Shown: positions 5,797-14,816 of the stretch, piece by piece | How the letters are laid out: each line of letters starts with the position of its first letter | Numbering within the stretch: the stretch's first letter is position 1 | Assembly (NCBI GenBank): GCA_964404805.1 | Contig: CAYOLJ010000019.1 | Location: 1-14,816, forward strand | Direction: 5' to 3' | DNA: 14,816 bases | Source of the DNA: Peribacter sp964404805 | GTDB taxonomy: Bacteria; Patescibacteriota; Gracilibacteria; Peribacterales; Peribacteraceae | Translations under genes and position numbers: made by a program | Notes under the pieces: model-generated | What the model was told of the DNA's origin: nothing | The model's database searches: none | Seen by the model: the letters and a program-made list of their open reading frames with translations, nothing else

Positions 5797-7470
5797 ATGT
5801 CCCTTATCTTTCGTCGTGTGGCACTCGCCATGACAACCGTTGGAGCAACTCTGCTGCCATCCATTGCCTTGGCGGCGGAACAGACTGCAGCACAGGCAGG
5901 TAAGAGCGCATTCGTCGTCATGGGGATGCTCCTGCTCTTCCTCGTGCTCTCAGCACTACTCACGCGTGTGTGGGTTGGGATTGTGAACATATCGCTTCTC
6001 GATGTGGAGCCAATTTCTTCGATCGAGCATCGCCATCCCTATCTGCCCTCTGTTGGCGTCGTACTGATTTCCATCATCGGCACGGCTGTGCTCTTCATTC
6101 TGACTATTCGGACGTTCGGTACCATCTCTCCATTCGAGGGGCCTGCAGGCCTGAGGCGTGGCATTCTCTTTGCTGCGATCGCCTGTGCGATTGCTGGCAT
6201 GGGGCTCGTGCGCTGGAAGCACGCCAAGGAGTATGTTTTTGCCATTGTCGTCGGGACAATCTTAAGTTTCGTGCTCATCGGTTTTGAGCGCACACTTCTC
6301 GATCATACTCAGAGTATCGATGCCTTCTTCTCGGCATTGGGCGTGGTGGGCATTGCGCTGGCATGGCGGTTCCTCTTTGGTCCGTGGATCGCACACATCA
6401 AGGCAACGGTGCTCGGAACATTCATTTTCTGGGTGGTGTTTCACCTGCTCTGGCAAGAGGCGGGCGTGGAGCGAATGGCGCACCTGCTCGCGATCGGAGT
6501 AGCGCTCATTCCAGCGGTGATCTGGTGTGCGCTCTTTCTCAAGTACCACTGGGAGCGGATGAGTCTGGTCATGCTCATGTTCTTCTCGGGCATGCTCAGT
6601 ACGGCACCGATTCTCTTCTACGATGCACTCGTACGCAGGGGGGTGGAGCTGCAGTTTCTGCTCTTTAAGATCGTTCCCGAGAACTTCACGCGTTCGAGTA
6701 GCGCTCTCGTGACGGGTGCCATCGTCGAAGTGCCAGAAGTCCAGACCACACTGCTCTCGACACTATTGGCGTTCATTCTCGTCGGTGTGATCGAGGAGGG
6801 GAGTAAATTCTGGGTGCTGCGTAAGAGCGGCACGACATTCTTTCGGAGTATCAACGATGTCGTGGAGTTGGGCATTATTGTCGCTATTGGGTTCGCTTTT
6901 GCCGAGAACATCATCAATCCCACATACTTTGTGGGGTTCGTGCGCGAGTATCTACTCGCACCCGCTTCAGCCGACTGGGGCGGATTCGCCGGCAATGTAA
7001 TTGGTCGCTCCATTCTCACGACGATGGTGCACATCGTTTCGACGGGAGTGCTGGGGTACTTCCTCGGGCTCGCGATTTTTGCGGGGCCGACGTTGGACGA
7101 GGCGCGTCGTCACGGCAAAACTTCTCTCCTCTCGGGCGTGGCATGGGCATTTCTGCGTCTACCCGAAAAAGACGTCTTTCGACGCCAGATGATTCTTACA
7201 GGGTTCACGATTGCCGTCGTGCTGCACGGGCTTTTCAATTTCATGGTGTCATTACCCGATCTTCTGCCTGGTAATCCACGTACACTCGGGGAACTGTTCG
7301 GTTTCGCTGAAGGGTCCTTTCTCCATCTCGTCTCTCTCATTCTCATTCCGTCGCTCTTTTATGTTTTGGGTGGGTTCTGGATACTGAGCACTTTGCTCTT
7401 TCGCAATGAAAATCGAAAAGAGCACGGGCACCTGGTCGTGACGGATACATTCGTGCGTGCGAGCTCATAG
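5797..7470 (+). CDS. PrsW-like intramembrane metalloprotease (peptidase M82-like) with long polytopic N-terminal region
   Basis: This 557-residue, very hydrophobic protein has many predicted membrane helices. The C-terminal half carries the PrsW pattern: EEGSK (E333, E334, K337), GFAFAEN (E370, N371), H412 in MVHIVSTGVLGYFLG and H477 in VVLHGLFNF. Glu and His residues of this kind are the presumed metal-binding and catalytic set in the PrsW/CAAX-protease superfamily. The first ~30 residues (RRVALAMTTVG to IALAAEQ) look like a signal peptide or first helix. About 290 residues of further membrane segments precede the protease core, making it longer than the roughly 220-residue Bacillus PrsW. 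PrsW cleaves anti-sigma factors in Bacillus; no sigma/anti-sigma pair is visible here, so the substrate is unknown. A second protease gene follows on the same strand. It ends with TAG. Confidence 0.85.
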   Translation: MSLIFRRVALAMTTVGATLLPSIALAAEQTAAQAGKSAFVVMGMLLLFLVLSALLTRVWVGIVNISLLDVEPISSIEHRHPYLPSVGVVLISIIGTAVLFILTIRTFGTISPFEGPAGLRRGILFAAIACAIAGMGLVRWKHAKEYVFAIVVGTILSFVLIGFERTLLDHTQSIDAFFSALGVVGIALAWRFLFGPWIAHIKATVLGTFIFWVVFHLLWQEAGVERMAHLLAIGVALIPAVIWCALFLKYHWERMSLVMLMFFSGMLSTAPILFYDALVRRGVELQFLLFKIVPENFTRSSSALVTGAIVEVPEVQTTLLSTLLAFILVGVIEEGSKFWVLRKSGTTFFRSINDVVELGIIVAIGFAFAENIINPTYFVGFVREYLLAPASADWGGFAGNVIGRSILTTMVHIVSTGVLGYFLGLAIFAGPTLDEARRHGKTSLLSGVAWAFLRLPEKDVFRRQMILTGFTIAVVLHGLFNFMVSLPDLLPGNPRTLGELFGFAEGSFLHLVSLILIPSLFYVLGGFWILSTLLFRNENRKEHGHLVVTDTFVRASS

Positions 7471-7478
7471 GTCATTGG

Positions 7479-7507
7479 TTGTGACGCGGAGGAGGGGTGG
7501 GTAGAAT
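7479..7507 (+). promoter_or_regulatory. Promoter of the S41 protease gene
   Basis: TTGTGA (7479-7484), a 17-nt spacer and TAGAAT (7502-7507). The predicted start is about 7514, giving a leader of about 52 nt to ATG 7566. A 10-bp palindrome, GTGTGCACAC (7523-7532), lies just past the start point and could be an operator. It begins 9 nt after the upstream stop codon, so the two protease genes may have separate promoters. Confidence 0.6.
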
Positions 7508-7565
7508 GGCTCCACTTTCGAGGTGTGCACACACACCACGTTCTCGCGATTTCCCCCCTCAACGC

Positions 7566-9212
7566 ATGCGCTCTCTCTCCACTGCGAAGTTTTTTCTCCT
7601 CTCGGTCGGATTCCTGTTGCTCCCACTGTCTGTGGTTGCCGCAGTTCCGGTGGCCGATGTGTTGCGCATGACTGACGTGACTCCGGTTTCGCGTGGGGAA
7701 TTTATTCGCGCTTGTGTGAAAGTGTTCGGTACCACGGGAGGTGATCGGGCTATTCTGCCCTATCGCCGTGTTCCGCGGGATCTTGAGGAGTACATCAAGG
7801 CGGCATACGCCGTGGATGCACTGCAGACGTTTGGCAATGAATTGTATGCCGCACAACCCATCACCCGTGGAGAGGCACTCGAAGTAGTGGTGGCATTGCG
7901 ACACATGACGGCCGAGCCGACCACGCAGTATCGCGATGCTCGCACGAGTGACGCATTGGCTCGCGCAGTCGGTGTAGCGGTGTATCAGGGTTGGATGGAG
8001 CCGCAGTCGAATGCACTCTTTGGTGTGGAAGAAGTGCTCACGGGCAAAGAGGCGCGCCTCTTCCTGCGCAAGGTGTTGGGGGAGGACGGTGGACAGCGGA
8101 ATACAACGGATAACATTCCCACTGTGGAGATTCGTTTCACCCCCAGTCGCTCACAGACGACTACGGCGAGCGAGCTGCCCAAGGCGCAGATTCTGGAAAC
8201 ACTCTGGAAGATTATCGAGCAGGATTACCTCCACGCCGATGTGATCGATGCCGACGATACCGCCTACAACGCCGCGGAAGCGATTGTCAAAAGCCTGGGG
8301 GATCCCTACTCCACGTTCTACCGTCCAGCGGGATCCCGTGCGTTCCAGTCGCGCATTCAGGGTGAGGTATCAGGCATCGGAGCCCAGGTGGAGGATCGCG
8401 AAGGCGTGCTGACCATCGTCACGCCATTGTCGAACTCACCAGCCGAGAAGGTTGGCCTTAAGCCCAACGATCAGATCATCGCTGTGGATGGCAAAAGCCT
8501 TCTAGATCTGCCGTATGAAGAAATGGTCGATCATGTACGTGGTCCCAAGGGATCCGTGGCAAAGTTACGCATCCGTCGTAGTGGCACGGAGTTCGATGTC
8601 GAAGTGACGCGCGATACGATCAAAGTACCTGAGATCGAGATCAAGTGGCAGGAGGACATTGCCGTTGTGAAACTTATGCAGTTTGGCAAGCTCTCAGAGA
8701 CGGATCTGCGACCGGAGATGAAGCACATTCAAGATCAGAATCCCAGGGGTGTGATCCTCGATCTGCGCAGTAATCCGGGAGGCCTGCTGCACGCTGCCAC
8801 CGTCGTGGCGAGCAACTTCTTGCCTAAGGGATCGGGTGTGGCCACGATTCGCTCGCGTACGGGCGAGCGCACGGAGCGTACCGAGGATGAACCCACAATC
8901 AAACCTTCTGTTCCCCTCATTGTGCTCGTGAACGGTGGTTCTGCTTCGGCTTCTGAGATCGTGGCGGCCGCACTGCAAGATACGAAGCGTGCCACTATTC
9001 TCGGCGAGCAGACGTTCGGCAAGGGCACCGTGCAGGAAGTACTGGAGTTCAGCGACAAATCGAGTCTCAAGCTCACCATTGCCGAGTGGCTTTCTCCGCT
9101 CGGGCACAAAATTGACGGTCTGGGTGTTGAGCCGGATGTCGTGGTGCCGTCGGCCGAGCGTGATGAGCAGATGACTCGGGCCATCTCTCTTCTCAAGTTA
9201 GGGCGGCGTTAA
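7566..9212 (+). CDS. Exported carboxyl-terminal processing protease (S41, PDZ) with N-terminal SLH-like repeats
   Basis: This 548-residue protein starts with a signal peptide (residues 1-27, KFFLLSVGFLLLPLSVVAA). SLH-like repeats span about 35-175 (TPVSRGEF, ITRGEAL, VLTGKEARLFL), suggesting attachment to the cell wall or S-layer. A PDZ domain lies at about 266-345 (GIGAQVEDREG, LKPNDQIIAVDGKSL). The S41 core follows with VILDLRSNPGG and the catalytic Ser461 (middle Ser of GSASASE) paired with Lys486 (GKGTVQE), 25 residues apart as expected for CtpA/CtpB. It is a serine protease that trims or degrades envelope proteins. ATG 7566 was chosen because it gives a normal signal peptide and lies inside the predicted transcript. 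ATG 7506 has GGAGGAGG 10 nt upstream but overlaps the promoter -10. It is the second of two adjacent envelope protease genes. Confidence 0.92.
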   Translation: MRSLSTAKFFLLSVGFLLLPLSVVAAVPVADVLRMTDVTPVSRGEFIRACVKVFGTTGGDRAILPYRRVPRDLEEYIKAAYAVDALQTFGNELYAAQPITRGEALEVVVALRHMTAEPTTQYRDARTSDALARAVGVAVYQGWMEPQSNALFGVEEVLTGKEARLFLRKVLGEDGGQRNTTDNIPTVEIRFTPSRSQTTTASELPKAQILETLWKIIEQDYLHADVIDADDTAYNAAEAIVKSLGDPYSTFYRPAGSRAFQSRIQGEVSGIGAQVEDREGVLTIVTPLSNSPAEKVGLKPNDQIIAVDGKSLLDLPYEEMVDHVRGPKGSVAKLRIRRSGTEFDVEVTRDTIKVPEIEIKWQEDIAVVKLMQFGKLSETDLRPEMKHIQDQNPRGVILDLRSNPGGLLHAATVVASNFLPKGSGVATIRSRTGERTERTEDEPTIKPSVPLIVLVNGGSASASEIVAAALQDTKRATILGEQTFGKGTVQEVLEFSDKSSLKLTIAEWLSPLGHKIDGLGVEPDVVVPSAERDEQMTRAISLLKLGRR

Positions 9213-9231
9213 AGCTCGCAAAAAACCGCCC
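9201..9231. other. Inverted repeat between convergent S41 protease and rpsU genes
   Basis: GGGCGG (9201-9206) pairs with CCGCCC (9226-9231). It overlaps the protease stop codon and lies downstream of the rpsU stop. On the minus strand a T6 run falls in the loop rather than after the stem, so it is not a standard terminator for either gene, though it could slow polymerase in both directions. Confidence 0.3.
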
Positions 9232-9261
9232 TCCGTCTTCTTCTACACTCTTTACGTGTTG

Positions 9262-9477
9262 TTACATGTTGGAATAGAACCTCTTCTTGCGATTGACCTC
9301 GCGGAAACCTTCGCGCTTGAGGGCGCGTTGCCGAAGAATACGTTTGTTCGGCGTTTTCTTGAGGCGGGAACGCTCACGCAGGAGCTTTAAAAGCCCCGTA
9401 CGCTGCACCTGTCCCTTGAACCGCTGCTGAAGGCGGTCATTGGATTCGTCGCCGTTTCTGTGAGCATGAATGGCCAT
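9262..9477 (-). CDS. rpsU: Small-subunit ribosomal protein bS21
   Basis: This 71-residue, strongly basic protein matches S21. The N-terminal part (about 1-35) carries ESNDRLQQRFKGQVQRTGLL, and the Arg/Lys-rich helical tail (KKTPNKRILRQRALKREGF, VNRKKRFY) would contact 16S rRNA near the anti-Shine-Dalgarno region, where S21 influences mRNA selection during initiation. ATG 9477 was chosen because the upstream in-frame codons are not S21-like. It is divergent from gyrB, with 192 nt between the two starts, and convergent with the protease gene (49 nt between stop codons). It ends with TAA. No Shine-Dalgarno sequence is present; a possible leaderless promoter lies upstream. Confidence 0.9.
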   Translation of the reverse strand: MAIHAHRNGDESNDRLQQRFKGQVQRTGLLKLLRERSRLKKTPNKRILRQRALKREGFREVNRKKRFYSNM

Positions 9478-9488
9478 TGCGCCGGAAA

Positions 9489-9517
9489 AGGGTAAGGGAG
9501 AGGGCAAGTGTTTGCAA
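9489..9517 (-). promoter_or_regulatory. Possible promoter of rpsU
   Basis: On the minus strand TTGCAA (9517-9512), a 17-nt spacer and TACCCT (9494-9489, only 3/6 to TATAAT). The predicted start is about 9482, leaving about 5 nt before ATG 9477. The box is weak but its placement matches the other leaderless candidates. Confidence 0.4.
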
Positions 9518-9630
9518 GGAAAAAACCTCTTCCCTGTAACCTGGAGGGTCAAGGATTTGCCCCGTCGACCGAGAGAAAATCGGTCCACCGAAAAAAACAT
9601 AAAACCTCTTCAATGTGACGATCTCAGGCA

Positions 9631-9659
9631 TTGCCACCGCCGTCCGTTCTCACTAGAAT
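9631..9659 (+). promoter_or_regulatory. Sigma70-type promoter of gyrB, apparently leaderless
   Basis: TTGCCA (9631-9636), a 17-nt spacer and TAGAAT (9654-9659, 5/6). The -10 ends 10 nt before ATG 9670, so transcription should start at about 9666 with a leader of about 4 nt. This also argues against an upstream TTG start at 9631, which is the -35 box itself. Confidence 0.75.
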
Positions 9660-9669
9660 CCACCAAGAT

Positions 9670-11709
<2,040 letters not shown>

Positions 11710-11747
11710 GAGGTGAGACGGGCACTCTTTCATATTTTGTATGTTGT

Positions 11748-11973
11748 TCTCTTTCTTTGTCAGGGCGACAAAGAAAGAGAGAAAGAAAACGCTCCGCCGC
11801 CAACCCACACTCCGCCCGGCCCTGTGCCTCCTCGCTGGCTCCTCCAAGGATTCGGAGCCAACTCGTCGGCTGTCCCCGCACGAGTTTGCGCGCTGCGGGG
11901 CAGGGTCTTCCCCTTCACCCCCCGTGGCGGCGGACCCCCAAATTTGATATCCAAAATATCCGCGGCGAAGCGG
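11748..11973 (-). repeat. Structured intergenic repeat, copy 2
   Basis: This is homologous to 1634-1854. Hairpin 1 is at 11748-11780 (14-bp stem TCTCTTTCTTTGTC, loop AGGGC). Hairpin 2 is at 11836-11860 (TGGCTCC/GGAGCCA around TCCAAGGATTC). Hairpin 3 is at 11874-11900 (CCCCGCA/TGCGGGG). The conserved block TTCACCCCCCGTGGCGG ends at about 11931. Hairpin 4 is at 11960-11973 (CCGC/GCGG), followed on the minus strand by ATATTTT, a weaker version of the copy-1 terminator. It lies between the convergent gyrB and hisS genes, downstream of minus-strand hisS as copy 1 is downstream of the receiver gene. No credible protein is encoded. The gene-free stretch continues to 12111. Confidence 0.75.
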
Positions 11974-12027
11974 TGGGTGGCTCTTCTTCCTCATTCTTTC
12001 AACGTAACCTCTATCTCCCGTCCCGTT

Positions 12028-12078
12028 TCTCCACAAGAGAAAGTGGAGAGTGAAGCCATTCCCACTCTCTATGGAGAG
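12028..12078 (-). other. Two small hairpins downstream of hisS
   Basis: TCTCCAC (12028-12034) pairs with GTGGAGA (12043-12049) around an 8-nt loop, and CTCTC (12065-12069) pairs with GAGAG (12074-12078). They lie in the 3' flank of hisS. No T-run follows either on the minus strand, so a terminator role is unproven. Apart from these I see nothing between 11974 and 12111. Confidence 0.3.
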
Positions 12079-12111
12079 GGGGATAAAGGGGGAGAGGATA
12101 CGTGGAAAAAC

Positions 12112-13461
12112 CTAGTCGTCCGTCCCTCCCTCAAACTGATCCCGTAGTGTGTACGTATCGAGGTTCTTTTCGCCGAGCAGGGTGATTACGCGATCGATGA
12201 TGCCCTCGAAGGGCACTTCCTGCTGCTGGCCTTTCTGCATGTCTCTTAAGATGATCGTGCCGCGCTTCACTTCCATTTTACCCAGCAAGAGCGCGAACTT
12301 TGCCTCGAACTTGTCGGCGAGGCGCATTTGGCTCTTGAGGCTCGCTTCGCCCAGCGCACCCACGGTGTGCACGCCCTTCTCTCTGAGATCCGAAATAAGG
12401 AGGAGGCACGTCTTCTTGGCTTCGGGGCCCAGCTGTGCCACAAAGATATCGACCTGATCTTTGTGTGGGGCCTGCACGCCTGCTTCCTTCATGTGCCACA
12501 CGATGCGTTCCATACCACCGGCGAATCCCACACCTGGGGTGGGTTGGCCCCCCAAGAGCTCCATCAGGCCGTCGTAGCGTCCGCCGCCACCCACCGCATT
12601 CTGCGCACCGGTCGACTGGTCCCAGAACTCGAACACCGTCTGGGTGTAGTAGTCGAGTCCACGTACGAGGTGTGGGTTGGGCACGTAGGCAACACCGAGC
12701 GCATCGAGGTACTCGAGCAGAGTGGCATGGTACTGTTTGCTCTCGTCGCTCAAAAACTGCTCGAACAATGGAGCACCCTTGAGCATGACCTGCGTGTCTT
12801 CCTCTTTCGAATCCAGTAGACGGAGTGGGTTCGTCTGCAGACGCTCACGGTCTTTCTCTGGCAGGTTACGCTCTTTGCCGATGAAGAAATCTTTGAGCGC
12901 TTGCACGTAGGCGTCGCGGTTCTCGGCCGTTCCGATGTTGTTGATCTGGAGCGTGAGCCGATCCAGAATTCGCAGATCGGCGAAGATCTTGGCAATGACG
13001 TGGATGAGCTGTGCGTCGAGGCTGGGATCTTTGAGGCCGACGACTTCTAAGTCGAACTGGTGGAACTGGCGGAACCGTCCCTTCTGCGGTCGGTCGTGGC
13101 GGAAGCACGGTCCAATGGCATAGAGTTCGACCGGCTGAGGCAGCTGTTGCATACCGTGTTCGATGTAGCTGCGACACATGCCAGCGGTAAATTCCGGACG
13201 GAGCGCAAATTCCGACTTATCCTCCTGTACATCTTTGCGTCTGCCTGAGACGGAAAAAAGCTCCTTCTCCACGATGTCCGTGTGCTCGCCAATGCCGCGC
13301 TCGAAGATGCGTCGATCCTCAAACATTGGGGGATCCATGCGCCTGTAGCCTGCTTGACGAGCGCGATGTCGCACAGCCTTTTTGATGTACGTCATGTAAC
13401 GCTGTTCCTCGGGGAGGACATCGTGCGTGCCTTTGGGAGTGCGAAATTGGGGTTCAGCCAT
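12112..13461 (-). CDS. hisS: Histidyl-tRNA synthetase
   Basis: This 449-residue class II synthetase charges tRNA-His. It begins with RTPKGTHDVLPEEQ (residues 7-20). LRPEFTAGMCRSY follows at 87-99. Motif 2 is GPCFRHDRPQKGRFRQFHQFD (about 117-137). The HisRS-specific signature VRGLDYYTQTVFEF lies at 266-279, then GGGGRYDGL (291-299) and motif 3 GFAGGMERI (312-320). The anticodon-binding domain occupies about 335-430 (VDIFVAQLG, LREKGVHTV, KFALLLGK). The gene for its substrate, tRNA-His, lies 183 nt upstream on the same strand, with a strong inverted repeat between. No Shine-Dalgarno sequence is seen. The predicted promoter places the start point about 6 nt before ATG 13461. It ends with TAG and is convergent with gyrB. 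Confidence 0.97.
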   Translation of the reverse strand: MAEPQFRTPKGTHDVLPEEQRYMTYIKKAVRHRARQAGYRRMDPPMFEDRRIFERGIGEHTDIVEKELFSVSGRRKDVQEDKSEFALRPEFTAGMCRSYIEHGMQQLPQPVELYAIGPCFRHDRPQKGRFRQFHQFDLEVVGLKDPSLDAQLIHVIAKIFADLRILDRLTLQINNIGTAENRDAYVQALKDFFIGKERNLPEKDRERLQTNPLRLLDSKEEDTQVMLKGAPLFEQFLSDESKQYHATLLEYLDALGVAYVPNPHLVRGLDYYTQTVFEFWDQSTGAQNAVGGGGRYDGLMELLGGQPTPGVGFAGGMERIVWHMKEAGVQAPHKDQVDIFVAQLGPEAKKTCLLLISDLREKGVHTVGALGEASLKSQMRLADKFEAKFALLLGKMEVKRGTIILRDMQKGQQQEVPFEGIIDRVITLLGEKNLDTYTLRDQFEGGTDD

Positions 13462-13473
13462 ATGCGAGTAGAA

Positions 13474-13502
13474 AGTGTATCAGTGGGGGGTTCCTTTGAG
13501 AA
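13474..13502 (-). promoter_or_regulatory. Extended -10 promoter of hisS, apparently leaderless
   Basis: On the minus strand TTCTCA (13502-13497), a 17-nt spacer and TGA-TACACT (TACACT at 13479-13474, 4/6, with extended TGn). The -10 ends 12 nt before ATG, giving a predicted start at about 13467 and a leader of about 6 nt. Confidence 0.5.
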
Positions 13503-13520
13503 GGGTACTTCTACGCAGTC

Positions 13521-13557
13521 CGCAGGAGTGCGAACCGTTACTGGCCACACTCCTGCG
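13521..13557 (-). promoter_or_regulatory. Perfect 10-bp inverted repeat between tRNA-His and hisS
   Basis: CGCAGGAGTG (13521-13530) pairs perfectly with CACTCCTGCG (13548-13557) around a 17-nt spacer. No T-run follows on either strand. It sits just upstream of the predicted hisS -35 box. It could be an operator, a processing site if tRNA-His and hisS are co-transcribed, or a leader regulatory hairpin. Confidence 0.55.
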
Positions 13558-13643
13558 CTATTGTCGCATGATTCCTACTCCTTCGATTCCGCCGATGAAA
13601 GACACTGCAAGAATGCGCCATTTTTTAATGCTGTTTGTACTAA

Positions 13644-14816
<1,173 letters not shown>

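Noticed and set aside
9201..9231. Classic rho-independent terminator for the S41 protease gene
   Set aside because: The stem includes the stop codon and has no T-run after it on the plus strand; on the minus strand the T-run is in the loop.

Overview
The window reads as a gene-dense bacterial chromosome segment of roughly 55% G+C, probably from the Candidate Phyla Radiation (Patescibacteria). Peregrinibacteria/Peribacteria is my best guess, inferred from protein style and unverified. The arguments are a VirD4/HerA-like membrane ATPase of the kind common in these genomes, a single-chain GlyRS, a receiver-only response regulator, an exported S41 protease with SLH-like repeats, and a standard genetic code. 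TGA ends glyS, which argues against the TGA=Gly lineages.

Layout from left to right. Positions 1-1518 (minus) hold the N-terminal part of a VirD4/TraG-like ATPase that runs off the left edge. Positions 1519-2036 contain no gene; they hold a structured repeat (copy 1), an intrinsic terminator, a REP-like palindrome and a short duplicated motif. A CheY-like receiver protein follows (2037-2423, minus), then the tsf-rpsB operon (2531-4058, minus) with a roughly 180-nt leader, and glyS (4291-5685, minus). On the plus strand come a PrsW-like intramembrane protease (5797-7470) and a CtpA-type S41 protease (7566-9212). rpsU (9262-9477, minus) is divergent from gyrB (9670-11709, plus). Positions 11710-12111 have no gene and carry copy 2 of the structured repeat. 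The right end holds hisS (12112-13461, minus), tRNA-His(GTG) (13645-13722, minus), and a Pro/Glu-rich single-pass membrane protein (13770 to the right edge, minus) whose start lies outside the window.

Most genes serve translation: EF-Ts, S2, S21, GlyRS, HisRS and tRNA-His. gyrB adds DNA topology, and two neighbouring envelope proteases could form a surface proteolysis module.

The most notable signals are regulatory. (1) At least four genes, possibly six, have a sigma70-type -10 box placed so that the predicted transcript starts only 2-6 nt before the start codon, and I find no Shine-Dalgarno sequence at any chosen start. This points to widespread leaderless transcription. (2) rpsB and tsf share an unusual array of four C-rich heptads ending exactly 1 nt before ATG. 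(3) Two intergenic repeats about 10 kb apart share a four-hairpin layout with compensatory base changes, which suggests selection on RNA or DNA secondary structure. (4) tRNA-His lies directly upstream of hisS on the same strand, separated by a perfect 10-bp inverted repeat. All promoter, hairpin and leader calls were made by eye and have not been tested.
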